DNA of 64,000 bases from JANXQG01 sp963775975. GTDB lineage: Bacteria; Planctomycetota; Planctomycetia; Pirellulales; Thermoguttaceae. The stretch spans positions 1,426,001-1,490,000 of the forward strand of contig CAVZKX010000002.1 in the NCBI GenBank assembly GCA_963775975.1, written 5' to 3'. The notes beneath the pieces were generated by a model. The model had not been told where the DNA came from. It did no database searches and worked only from the letters and a program-made list of their open reading frames with translations. Position 1 is the first letter of the stretch. Each line of letters starts with the position of its first letter. The translations under genes and the position numbers were made by a program. Below, piece after piece: positions 9,314-18,723 of the stretch.

Positions 9314-9357
9314 CGATCGACGTGAGCGAGTAGCGCCCGCCGACGCCGAATTATTGA
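9314..9357 (+). repeat. 44-bp direct repeat, copy 2
   Basis: This is the second copy of the uxs 3' end, six bases past the PIN toxin stop. It retains the original stop triplet (TTATTGA) out of any gene context and has an in-frame TAG (at 9331) where copy 1 has TAC. Sequence after the repeat does not resemble that after copy 1. Confidence 0.8.
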
Positions 9358-9405
9358 GACGCGGGATGTTCGCCGTAACGTGCCGAAGAGACTGCATGCC
9401 GCCGC

Positions 9406-11169
9406 TCATTTTGGATCGCGGCCGGTTGCGTCGTCGGGTCCGCACTTAAACGGCTTTCCCTGCTTGTAGAGTTCCAATCTCTTGGCGATCGCGGCGGCCA
9501 ATTGCTTGTTCCCTTGCTTGTTCGCCAAGTCGATCGCTTGCTGGGCGGCCTCCACGGCCGGCGGGTACTTATCGTTTACCGCCAGCGCGACGGCCAACGT
9601 ATCGAGGGTGAGCGGGTCCTCGTTTTTCGTCATCTTGACGATGCCTTCCGCGATGCCCAGCGCCGCCTGCGGGTCGCGCATCTGCGGCTCCGGACTGCTT
9701 GCAAAGATCCAGGCCATCATGTCCCACGCGCGAACTGCCTTATCGTGCTTGCCATCGCCTTCGAACCGCTTGCCGAACTGCTCAGCCAATTGCCGCCGCG
9801 CGGGAGAAGGCGGAGCAGGCAGCTTGATGAGCCATTTCCGGACCACCTGCTCGCCTTCGCGATATTTTCCGCGGAGGAAAAGTTCCTGCGCCAAGCGGTC
9901 CATGGCCATCAGGTTGCTGGGGTTTACGGCGATGGCTTGCTTCAACTCAGCGATGCCCTCGTCGCTCTTGCCACGGGCAAATGCAATTCGCGCCAAGCCG
10001 AAATGAGCCTGGCCGAAGTTGGCGAGCGCGTCGAAATCGCTTGGATTCTTCTTGAGCGTTACCTCGTATTTCTCAATCGCTCGGTAATGAGCTTCGGACT
10101 TGTCGAGTTCTCCAAGCTGCGTGTAAACCTCGCCGAGGTTCAGTCGGGCTTCGAGCAGCGATGGCTCCAGTTCTACAGCCTTTTCGAACTGTTCGATAGC
10201 GGCATCGAGCTTTTCTTTCGCTTGATGGCTGAGTTGTTTCGCCTTCGCGGATTCGACCGGGTCGGTTTTTCCTTTCGCCTCTGCCGCGCCGGCATCCAAG
10301 CTGAAGTGCTGGCTTCTCCGCAAGAGCACGCGGCCAAGATTATTGCGGACTCGCGGTGAATTTGCCGCGAATTTCACGGCCTCGGCCAGATGGCGTTCCG
10401 CAGCATCTATGTCGCCGGCTTCCGAGTAGGCATATCCGAGGTTGCTGTGAATGTCAGTATCCGTGGGATTAGCCGTAACGCCGTGATTCCAGTACGCCCT
10501 TGCTTTGTCTTTCAGCGCTATGGACTTCTGCCGGCAGGCATTAGCCGCTCCCAAATCACCTGTTGCTTCATAAGCGGCGGCACTCCGGACTTCATTCTGA
10601 GCTTCCTGCCAAACGAACACGCCAAGATTATTAAGTATGTGCGGATTGTCTGGCGCGATCTTCAGGCCCCGCTCGAAGTCTGCGAGGGCGTTGCCGCGAT
10701 TTCCCATGCGCCACCACACCTCCGCTCGAGTGGCATAGGCTAGGGCCAGCTTGGGATCGAGCGTTAGAGCCTGATTGCTGTCGGCGAGGGCCTTGTCGTA
10801 CCCGCCCTTATTCATCCGCGCGTTTGCAAGCACATAATAGGCCTCGGCAAGTTTTGGATCGAGCGACAAGGCCTTGTCGGAATCAATAATAGCCTTGTCG
10901 TCCTCCCTCTTGAATAGCCATGCACGCCCGCGAGTGAGATAGGCTTCGGCAAACTTAGGATTGATCGCAACGGCTTTATCGCATTCCGCGAGGGCCGTTT
11001 CGATATCAGCGGTCTTGGTAAGCGGAGTGCTATTATCCAAACGCGCCTTGGCTTGCTGGACGTGTTCCGCGGCATCTTCCGCGTGAACCGCCGCTGGAAT
11101 GACAAGCGACACGGCCGCGACAACTGCGAGTCTTGCAACATGGTATCGCACGGTTGGGCTCCCTTTCAA
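9406..11169 (-). CDS. Exported TPR-repeat protein
   Basis: A 587-residue product begins with a Sec signal peptide (hydrophobic VARLAVVAAVSLVIPAAVHA, then EDAAE). A first TPR array of about four units follows, then a degenerate central part with RNNLGRVLLRR, then a second array with NLGEVYTQLG, FGQAHFGLAR and a last LDTLAVALA unit. It would sit in the periplasm or cell-envelope space as an assembly scaffold; partners are unknown. The final repeats resemble the C-terminal repeats of the edge-truncated TPR proteins at both window ends. No frame break was found. Gene order gives no operon partner: a PIN cassette lies downstream and a divergent glycoside hydrolase upstream. Confidence 0.82.
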   Translation of the reverse strand: MKGSPTVRYHVARLAVVAAVSLVIPAAVHAEDAAEHVQQAKARLDNSTPLTKTADIETALAECDKAVAINPKFAEAYLTRGRAWLFKREDDKAIIDSDKALSLDPKLAEAYYVLANARMNKGGYDKALADSNQALTLDPKLALAYATRAEVWWRMGNRGNALADFERGLKIAPDNPHILNNLGVFVWQEAQNEVRSAAAYEATGDLGAANACRQKSIALKDKARAYWNHGVTANPTDTDIHSNLGYAYSEAGDIDAAERHLAEAVKFAANSPRVRNNLGRVLLRRSQHFSLDAGAAEAKGKTDPVESAKAKQLSHQAKEKLDAAIEQFEKAVELEPSLLEARLNLGEVYTQLGELDKSEAHYRAIEKYEVTLKKNPSDFDALANFGQAHFGLARIAFARGKSDEGIAELKQAIAVNPSNLMAMDRLAQELFLRGKYREGEQVVRKWLIKLPAPPSPARRQLAEQFGKRFEGDGKHDKAVRAWDMMAWIFASSPEPQMRDPQAALGIAEGIVKMTKNEDPLTLDTLAVALAVNDKYPPAVEAAQQAIDLANKQGNKQLAAAIAKRLELYKQGKPFKCGPDDATGRDPK

Positions 11170-11336
11170 ATTGGTCGCGCGTTGAATTGGTATACGCCGT
11201 ATTGTGGACCGTGGCCGACGGCCCTGTCAACCGTTCACGTGGCATCGTCGGCCCGCTCCCTTCCTGCGCATCCGTGCCGGCCGATCGAGTATATTAAAAC
11301 GCTGCACCACATTCAAAAGCACAATCATGGCTAACA

Positions 11337-13034
11337 ATGTCTCGTAGCTTATTTGTAACTCTATTCTTGGCTTTGTCCCAGGCGGCGACAGCCTTCGCCC
11401 AGAATCCGGGCGTTCCTTGGCCGGCGACCGACGGCCTGGGTCGGAGTCTGCCGGTCGGGGCGGAGGCCGGGCCGCCGCGGAAGGACCGCTTCGTGGCGAT
11501 GTTCTATTTCCTTTGGCACGACCAGCAGGGGCCGAGAGTTTTTGATGTTTCACAAATTCTGGCCGCCGACCCCGCGGCAATGAACGAGCCCCATTCACCG
11601 CCCTGGGGCCCGGCGGGCACGGCGCACTATTGGGGCGAACCGCTCTACGGATATTATCGCAGCGACGATCCCTGGGTGCTGCGGCGGCACGCGGCGCTCT
11701 TGGTCGATGCCGGCGTCGATGCCTTGATCTTCGATACGACCAACGCCGCGACCTACCGCCCGACGTACATGAAGTTGTGCGAAGTGTTTGCCGCGGTCCG
11801 CCGCGCGGGCGGACGTACGCCCGAGATCGCTTTCATGGTCAATACGGCCGCCGGCAAGACGGCCCAAGAGATTTACCGCGACCTCTACAAGCCGGGCCTT
11901 TATCCCGAGCTCTGGTTCCGCTGGCAGGGCAAGCCGCTGATGATCTGCGATCCGAAGAAAGCGTCGCCCGAACTGCGGGATTTCTTCACGCTCCGCCGAG
12001 CGCATTGGCCGTTCGAGATGGTCAATACGAACCGCGCCTGGCACTGGGAAGCCGCGTATCCGCAACCGTACGGCTTCGTCGACGATCCGGAAACGCCGGA
12101 GCAGGTCAATGTTTCGGTCGCGCAGAACCTCCGCGCCGCCGACGGCAAGGTGACCAACATGAGCGATGGCAACGCCCGCGGGCGGAGCTTTCACGACGGC
12201 CGCGAGGACCGCTCGCCCGGCGCGGTCAACCGCGGGCTGAACTTTCAGGAACAATGGAAGCGGGCCTTCGCGCTCGATCCGCCGATGGTGATGGTGACGG
12301 GCTGGAACGAATGGATCGCCGGCCGCTTCCCGCCAGTGAAGTTCGTCGACCAGTTCGACGAGGAGTACAGCCGCGATATCGAGCCGATGCGCGGTGGGCA
12401 TGGGGACAATTATTATTATCAGCTCGTGGCCAACGTCCGCCGCTACAAGGGCGCTCCGCCGCTTCCGGTTGCCGGCCCGGCCAAGACGATCGACATTGCC
12501 GGTGGCTTCGACCAGTGGCGCGACGTCCAGCCGGATTACGCGGGGCATACCGGTATCACCGCGCCACGCGATCATGCCGGCGCGTACGGGACCCATTACT
12601 CGAACCGCTCCGGCCGCAACAACTTGATGGAAATGAAAGTCGCCCGCGACGAGCGGAACTTCTACTTCTACGTCCGCGCGGCCGAGCCGATCACGCCCGC
12701 CGCCGACGCCGCCGGGCTGTGGATGTTCATCGATTCCGACCAGAACCCGCGCACCGGCTGGTCGGGCTACGATTACGTCGTCAATCGCGAGCCCGGCTGG
12801 TTGGAAAGCAACGCGGGAGGCTGGAAATGGAAGAAGGAGGCTAAGATCGCTTGCCGCATCGCCGGCCGCGAGATGCATCTCGCCGTGCCGCGCGAGGCCA
12901 TCGGCGGGCCGGCGACGTTCGACTTCAAGTGGGCGGACCATCTCCAGCAGCCGGGCGACATCATGGATTTTTATATCAGCGGCGACGTTGCGCCGCTGGG
13001 GCGATTCAACTTCCGCTATCATAGTGAGCCTTGA
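11337..13034 (+). CDS. Secreted GH99/GH71-like glycoside hydrolase with C-terminal beta-sandwich
   Basis: The 565-residue protein has a clear signal peptide (ending ATAFAQ). Residues 45-370 read as a TIM barrel: VAMFYFLWH, an ADAL-like repeat with DAGVDALIFDTTNA, then MVTGWNEW, where the Glu of W-N-E-W is the probable catalytic acid typical of GH99/GH71 and WbsX-like enzymes. Residues 390-560 form a beta-rich module with NNLMEMKVARDERNFYF and WMFIDSDQN, as in CBM9-like domains. It probably cleaves an alpha-mannan or similar polymer outside the cell, but specificity cannot be read from sequence. It stands alone, convergent with the peptidase gene that ends at 13077. Confidence 0.75.
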   Translation: MSRSLFVTLFLALSQAATAFAQNPGVPWPATDGLGRSLPVGAEAGPPRKDRFVAMFYFLWHDQQGPRVFDVSQILAADPAAMNEPHSPPWGPAGTAHYWGEPLYGYYRSDDPWVLRRHAALLVDAGVDALIFDTTNAATYRPTYMKLCEVFAAVRRAGGRTPEIAFMVNTAAGKTAQEIYRDLYKPGLYPELWFRWQGKPLMICDPKKASPELRDFFTLRRAHWPFEMVNTNRAWHWEAAYPQPYGFVDDPETPEQVNVSVAQNLRAADGKVTNMSDGNARGRSFHDGREDRSPGAVNRGLNFQEQWKRAFALDPPMVMVTGWNEWIAGRFPPVKFVDQFDEEYSRDIEPMRGGHGDNYYYQLVANVRRYKGAPPLPVAGPAKTIDIAGGFDQWRDVQPDYAGHTGITAPRDHAGAYGTHYSNRSGRNNLMEMKVARDERNFYFYVRAAEPITPAADAAGLWMFIDSDQNPRTGWSGYDYVVNREPGWLESNAGGWKWKKEAKIACRIAGREMHLAVPREAIGGPATFDFKWADHLQQPGDIMDFYISGDVAPLGRFNFRYHSEP

Positions 13035-13076
13035 GCCATGAGATATCCTGGTGGGTCTCGCAAGCTCGACACCACC

Positions 13077-14515
13077 CTACTTGGCGCGGAACACAACCCG
13101 ATAGGTCTTAGCCGGATCGCACTTGCCGGGATTGGGCACGAGCACGAAGCGGCCGGTTATCAAGGGCTTCAATTCCGCCCCTCCTCGATGCGGACCGAAC
13201 TCGGATCGATACGCTCGGGCAGGAACTGCACGAACGGCCGTCCGCCGCGTTGCGAGCCGTTGGTGTTGATCGGCGCGAAACTCTTCTCGCCCCGCAGCGG
13301 CTTGATGTCGAGCTGGTAACGCCCATGTTCAATAGTCAGCTTCTGATCCCATGCCAGCGGCCCCGGCGCCATGCGGGCGTCCCAGGCCGGATCGCCGTAG
13401 AACGCCAGCACGTCGCGGTCGTAAAGCAGGCCCTCGAGATCCATCGACGTGAGCCCCGCCTTGCGGGCGGCGTCCGACAATTCCACCTCCGAGCCGCGCG
13501 GCCCGCGGAGGTCGGGTTTAGCCTTCTCGTGGCCGGGAAAATAGGTCGCCAGACGATGCACGAGCGCCGCCTCGTTGGCCACGAACGCTTCGGCCAGCGA
13601 GTAGCGGCCGGGCTGCTCGACGAAATAGTCCAACATGCCCCAGCCCGCGTAGCCGTACCACGACGTCACCGTGTAGCCGATCATCTGCCGCACGCCGGCC
13701 GTGTTCATGTACGCCAAGGCCATCGCGTCGCGGCCGTCGATATGGCCCATCAGGCAATTGCCGACCGGCAGGAACACCTTGGCGTTGTCGCTATGCACGT
13801 CGAAGCGGTGCTGTTGCGTGTCCAGGCCGTACAACTGGCCGTCCTTGCAGCGGAACGTGCCGTTGCGATAGCGGTAGCCGAGCATCCAGTCGCGTTCCGA
13901 GGCATGGCCCGACGTGACCCACAACTGCGGGCGGTAGTCGTTGAGCACATCAACCAGCGCTGCGGTCGTGTCGCCGGGGGCCTTTTGCCGCTCCGGCTTG
14001 CCGCCGGGCTGTTTGCGGACCATCTTGCCCTGGTTCAGCTCGCAATACCAAAGGCCCTCGTCGCAGACCGGCAATTCGATTTCCGTAGCGGCGGCCGCGC
14101 GATGGATCACGAGCGGCGACTTCTCGCGGACGATCCGCATCGCGGCCGCGGCGTCGTAGCCGGTGATGATGCCCCCCAGCGCGGCGGTGTACGGTGCGTC
14201 TTCCAATTGTCGCGTGAGATGATGCACGTCGGCGACGAATTCGCGGCCCGCCTCGCGTGGCCGGGCGACGAAGCCGATATAGCGCGGCATAGCGCGGCGC
14301 AGTGCGGGCAGTGTCTCGTCGACGGATTTCGTGTAAGTCAGCACTTCGCCGTGGTGCTTATCGCGGAGAGCGGCCACCACCGGCTTCCAATCGGCATCGC
14401 CGGCGGTCGCCTTGGAAACGACGATGCAGTAGCGATCGTCGGCCGCCGATGCGGGACGGACCGCCGCGAGAAATGCCAGCGTCAAACAAACGCCTGCCAG
14501 TCTATAGCACGGCAT
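13077..14515 (-). CDS. Secreted clan CD (gingipain/caspase-like) cysteine peptidase, frame-broken near the C-terminus
   Basis: After a signal peptide (ending ASAADD) the 480-residue product shows the clan CD dyad. A hydrophobic strand leads to WVTSGHASERDW with the catalytic His, and about 50 residues later VFLPVGNCLMGH has the nucleophile Cys after a hydrophobic strand. The following YTVTSWYGYAGW region fits the C25 gingipain-like fold. Such enzymes cut secreted or surface proteins. The frame breaks near 13172 in a GGGG run. The resumed frame adds AELKPLITGRFVLVPNPGK and ends FRAK-stop at 13077-13079, giving a natural beta-sandwich end. It is a distinctive planctomycete protein; the substrate is unknown. 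Confidence 0.65.
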
Positions 14516-14548
14516 GAGAGTCAGATTTCCGTTACGATATTGGGCGTC

Positions 14549-15079
14549 CTACGCCGCTTTCTTGCACGGCATGACGCCCGACGAGACGGGCCGGCCGCGA
14601 CGGGCCTGGCCGGGCTGCATGAGGCCATATTCCTGCATCCGCCGACGGAGTTGGTGCCGGTCGATATCCAACAGTCGGGCGGCGACGCTCTGATTGTCGG
14701 CCGCGTGCTGAAGTGTGCGGACAATATGCTCCCGCTCGACCTGGGCGGCGGTCGGCCAATGGGCATCGTCGCAAGGATGCATGCCGAGTACTTGCGCGCT
14801 GGCCGTGTTCGCGGCAGCCATATCCGCGACCGCCTTTTCAAATCCGATCGTCGCGACTTCGTCTTCAGCCTGCGAAGCGCCTCGCAGAGTAAGGGCGTCG
14901 ATCATATCGCCAGGGCCGAAAGGAATCTCAGGTTCAATGGCGTCTTCCAGTGCGCGAATGTTGCCCGCGAGTGCCCGAATAACAGCGCGCAACTGCGCGA
15001 TCCACTCGGCTTGGCCACTCGGTGCATCGAAGGTCGCGGTCTTCTCAGCGGATAGCGGTTCGATCTTGAGGGCGGTCAT
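14549..15079 (-). CDS. Fis-type helix-turn-helix regulator
   Basis: The product is 176 residues. The last 60 carry a Fis-family helix-turn-helix (VEREHIVRTLQHAADNQ, SVAARLLDIDRHQLRRR), the DNA-binding end usually found in NtrC-type activators. Here it lacks an AAA+ domain. The N-terminal 110 residues are Glu- and Ala-rich and helical, with no recognised sensor domain. It likely binds DNA as a dimer to regulate nearby genes or itself. It is divergent from dxr, with a nested inverted repeat (15154-15206) in the shared control region. I start at ATG 15079; the frame is open further upstream but that part reads through the control region. Lys/Arg-rich residues after the helix-turn-helix (QARRGRP) may strengthen DNA contact. 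Confidence 0.75.
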   Translation of the reverse strand: MTALKIEPLSAEKTATFDAPSGQAEWIAQLRAVIRALAGNIRALEDAIEPEIPFGPGDMIDALTLRGASQAEDEVATIGFEKAVADMAAANTASAQVLGMHPCDDAHWPTAAQVEREHIVRTLQHAADNQSVAARLLDIDRHQLRRRMQEYGLMQPGQARRGRPVSSGVMPCKKAA

Positions 15080-15153
15080 ACGATCCCTTAATGCTATAAC
15101 TGATGTTATTGATTTTCTCCAATTATCACGAAAAGTCAAGCGAATTGTGCCAG

Positions 15154-15206
15154 ACAGCACAGTTTTCTTAAAAACCCTCCATAGGGGTGTGATAAAATCG
15201 TGCTGT
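15154..15206. promoter_or_regulatory. Nested inverted repeat in the Fis-regulator/dxr intergenic region
   Basis: Outer arms ACAGCACAGTTTT (15154-15166) and AAAATCGTGCTGT (15194-15206) pair with two mismatches. Inside is ACCCTCCATAGGGGT (inner arms about 15173-15187). It lies between the divergent regulator and the dxr promoter, so it could be an operator for the adjacent helix-turn-helix protein. Binding is not shown. Confidence 0.45.
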
Positions 15207-15233
15207 TCGGTCGCGTGTCCGGTGTAAAGCATG

Positions 15234-15262
15234 TTGCTCGCAATCGCCGCTTGCCCTACAAT
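15234..15262 (+). promoter_or_regulatory. Sigma-70-type promoter for dxr-rseP
   Basis: TTGCTC (15234-15239) and TACAAT (15257-15262) are separated by exactly 17 bases. They lie about 130 bases upstream of the dxr ATG. Confidence 0.5.
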
Positions 15263-15392
15263 GCGGGCTCTTTGCGGCAGGGTACGTCCCTCTTGCCGAG
15301 AGGGGCGAATGCTTTCACACTCGAAGGAAACGAGATTTCTGGCAACTGAGCCGCATTCCAAGCTCCTTTCCACCAGAAAGGACATTCGATCC

Positions 15393-16557
15393 ATGAGCCC
15401 TGCCGCAAAGAGAATCGTCGTATTGGGTTCGACAGGCAGCATTGGGCAAAGCGCCTTGCAAGTGATCGCCAATTCTGGCGGCGAACTATCCGTCCTGGCC
15501 CTTTCCGCCCATAACAACATTGCCTTGCTGCTCAAGCAGGCGGCCGTTTTCCGGCCGCGATGGATCATAGCGACCGATGCGGAAAAGGCCGCTCAGATCA
15601 CGCCTGGAGATCTGCCCTGCGGCGTGGAACTGTTGATCGGCACGGAAGGAATCGCCCGGGCGGTGAGCGACTGCGGAGACCGACATGGTGCTTTCCGCGA
15701 TCGTCGGAAGTGCCGGCCTGCACGGCACTTGGGCCGCTTTGGAGGCCGGCAAGCCCGTGGCGTTGGCCAACAAGGAAAGCCTTGTTATGGCCGGCCCGTT
15801 GGTAATGAAGCTGGCCGCGGAGACCAAGGCCGCGCTCTTGCCCGTCGATAGCGAGCACAGCGCCATCTTTCAGGCAATTCAGTCGGGCAAGCCAGACGAA
15901 GTAACGAGGATCATCCTTACCGCCAGCGGCGGCCCGTTCCGCACGCGCACGATCGACCAACTGGCCGAAGTAACCGTTTCCGAGGCGTTGGCCCACCCGA
16001 CTTGGGACATGGGACCGAAAATCACTATCGATTCGGCCACGCTGATGAACAAGGCCCTGGAGATTATCGAGGCCCGCTGGCTTTTTGACATGCCCAGCGA
16101 GCGGATCGGGGTGATGATTCACCCTCAGTCGATTGTCCATTCGATGGTAGAATTCGTGGACGGATCGGTGCTTGCCCAGTTGAGCCCGCCGGACATGAAG
16201 CTGCCGATCCAATACGCCCTGACGTGGCCGGCGCGGCGCGGGGGCGTAGCGGCGCGATTCGATTGGCGGCAGATGCTGCACCTCGACTTCCACCCGCCCG
16301 ACTTCGAGCGCTTCGGCGCCTTGGAACTGGGGCTGGAGGTCGCGGGCCTCGGCGGCACGTCTGGAGCGGTGCTCAACGGCGCAAACGAAGCGGCCGTGGC
16401 GGCCTTTATCGATGGACGCCTCGGCTTCCACCAGATTGTGCCGGCCTGCCGCGACGTATTACGAAACCACAACTATGATCCCAGCCCCGCGCTGGCCGAT
16501 GTCTTGGCCGCCGACCGCTGGGCACGCAAGGAGTTATTACATTGGATTGGTGTTTGA
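15393..16557 (+). CDS. dxr: 1-deoxy-D-xylulose 5-phosphate reductoisomerase, frame-broken
   Basis: This is the second enzyme of the MEP isoprenoid pathway: it turns DXP into 2-C-methyl-D-erythritol 4-phosphate with NADPH. The NADPH loop GSTGSIGQSAL is at residues 11-21. After a frame change near 15675 (one extra base in GACTGCGGAGACC), the other frame continues ETDMVLSAIVG, ALANKESLV, PVDSEHSAIFQ with the metal-binding Asp/Glu, LTASGGPF, the HPTWDMG loop and MIHPQSIVHS. The sequence ends at 16557 with a normal length of about 388 residues. The break falls in a core region of an essential enzyme, so a sequencing error is likelier than loss. A purine-rich ribosome site (AGAAAGGA) supports ATG 15393. 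It overlaps rseP by 16 bases. Confidence 0.9.
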
Positions 16558-18684
16558 TTGCATCCGGCTGGACCGACCCGGGCCTATGGCTCGCCGGCGT
16601 TGAGGTCGCGATCGGCGTGGGATTCGTCATTTTCGTCCACGAGTTGGGCCACTTTCTCGTGGCCAAGGCGTGCGGCGTGAAATGCGAAAAGTTCATGATC
16701 GGCTTCGACATTGCCGGCGTCCGCCTGTTCAGCTTTCGCTGGGGCGAAACGCTCTACGGCCTCGGCATCCTGCCGCTGGGCGGATACGTAAAGATGCTCG
16801 GCCAGGAGGACAACCCGGCTGCAGCTTCGCAAGGAAATGGAACGCGCCCGGCAAGAAGCGGCAAGCGGACAAGCGGCCGCGGCGGCAGATGACGGAGAAG
16901 AATCCGCCGAGGCCAAGCTTTACAATCCTCGCAGCTACCTGGCCAAGAGCGTACCGCAACGGATGGCGATCATTTCGGCCGGCGTGATCATGAACATGAT
17001 CTTCGCCGTGGTCTTCGCCATCGTGGCCTACATGATCGGCGTAAAGGAAAACCCCAGCATCGTCGGCAGCGTGCTGGCCGGTGGCGGCGCGTGGCAGTCC
17101 GACATCCGAGCCGACGATAATGTAATCGAGGCCGCCGGCCGCAAGGTCCACACATATGGACAATTCGTGCAGCAAGTGGTCAACTGCGACACGATAAATG
17201 GCATCCCGCTCCGCATCGAGCGCCCGGGCGTGAAAGACCCGCTGGAGATCACCGTCAAGCCGCAGGCGCTGGGCGGAAAGCCAACCATCGGAGTCGGCCC
17301 CACGTTTGAACTTCAAATCACCAAAGAAAAGGACGCCCCGATCATCCTTCCCGGCGCGGTGGCCGCGGACGCCACCCCGCCGTTTCTCCACGGCGATCGC
17401 ATTGTCAAGATTGACGGCGAGCCGATTAAGACCTACGGCCAGCTTCGCGACTTCCTTATTGCTCACGCCGACAAGTCGCTCGCGGTGACCGTGCGACGGT
17501 CGAAGTCGCAGGAAGAGAACACTGCAGGCAAGAAGGACGACGCCGACGCGCCCGCGGAGGAGGTGACAATCACCGTGCCGGCAAGCCCGATGAAGCAATT
17601 CGGCCTGACGATGGAAATGGGGCCGATCGCCGCGATACAGCATGATTCGCCCGCGGAAAAGGCAGGCATCCAGCCCGGCGACGTTTTGAAGACTTTTGAC
17701 CGCAAGCGTATCGCCGACCCGATGAGGCTGCCGGATGAGATTCGCAAGCGAGCGGGGACCGGGGTCACGCTCGGGCTTGAGCGAGACGGCAAGCCGTTGG
17801 AATTAAAGGCGAAGCTCTCCTCGACCGCTCGCTGTTGTCAGCCCGATCTGCAAGACAGCCCTGTTGCGCTCAACGAACTGGGCGCCGCGTACTTTGTCTT
17901 GAACAAAGTCGCCAGCGTCGAAGATGGCGGCCCGGCGGCTTCAATCGGCTTGCGGCCGGGCGACTTGCTGCTCAAGGCTAATGTCACACCGCCTTCGGAT
18001 GATCAATTAAAGGAGCTGCGGAAGCGATTCAACGACGATACGCTCACGCAGAGCGCGGTGGAAGTCGACTTCAAAGATGACGCCCGCAATTGGCCCTACT
18101 TCCTCTCCAGCCCGTTCGAGCTGCAGTACGCACTGCCGGGCACAATGGTCGAGTTCACTTGGCGCCGCGACGGCAAGGAGATGACGGGCAAGGTCGCTCC
18201 GGCAGCGGCCAAAGACTGGTTCTTCTTTGATCGCGGCTGGGATTTCGAAACCGTCATCGTTCCGCAGAAGGCCCACAATTTCGGCGAGGCCGTGACGATG
18301 GGCGCAGCCAAAACATTCGATTCCGCGCTTTTCTTCTATCGCCTGCTCCACAGCGTGGGCACGGGCAAGGTCTCGCCGCGGATGTTTTCCGGCCCGGTCG
18401 GCATCGTGGGAATGGCGCTCGCGGTCGCGCGAAGCGGGCTGGGCGACTTCCTCCTCTTCCTCACGCTGCTCAGCACCCAGCTTGCGGTGCTTAACTTCCT
18501 GCCGATCCCCGTCCTGGACGGCGGGCACATGGTGCTCTTGGCCTATGAAGGCATTCGCGGCAAACCGGCCGACGAGCGCGTGCAGGAGATCATGACGTGG
18601 ATCGGATTGATACTATTGCTCACGCTGATGGTCTGGGCCTTCGGTCTGGATTTGAAGTTCTTCTCGCGGCCGGGGGCGCATTGA
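16542..18684 (+). CDS. rseP: Site-2 membrane metalloprotease, RseP/RIP family, frame-broken
   Basis: The reconstructed protein is about 713 residues, longer than the usual 450. The first helix holds the zinc motif HELGH near residue 31, and the GGYVKMLGQED loop follows. The frame breaks near 16820; the resumed frame gives LRKEMERARQEAA, the second helix (IISAGVIMNMIFAVVF), two or three PDZ-like regions (GLEVEL-like repeats with HGDRIVKIDGEPI, AEKAGIQPGDVL and ASIGLRPGDLLL) and the final NFLPIPVLDGGHM with the third metal ligand Asp. It cleaves membrane-bound anti-sigma factors or signal peptides within the bilayer. The probable start is TTG 16542, inside the end of dxr. Pairing with dxr is common in bacteria. 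The third PDZ-like repeat is a planctomycete elaboration. Confidence 0.88.
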
Positions 18685-18687
18685 GAG

Positions 18688-18693
18688 TATAAT
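18688..18693 (+). promoter_or_regulatory. -10 element (TATAAT) before the DUF4058 gene
   Basis: A perfect TATAAT, directly after the rseP stop and 31 bases before the ATG at 18724, suggests separate transcription of the next gene. No -35 match was found at the right spacing. Confidence 0.4.
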
Positions 18694-18723
18694 TGACGGT
18701 GGCCGCTGTTCGGAGAACATATT

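Noticed and set aside
11595..13022. A 475-codon minus-strand frame opposite the GH99/71-like gene
   Set aside because: It is the antisense of a gene with signal peptide and catalytic motif; composition is typical of complement frames.
13250..15055. A 601-codon plus-strand frame opposite the peptidase and regulator genes
   Set aside because: It mirrors two well supported minus-strand genes, has no domain-like pattern and is rich in Arg, Val, Ala and His as expected from the complement of GC-rich codons.
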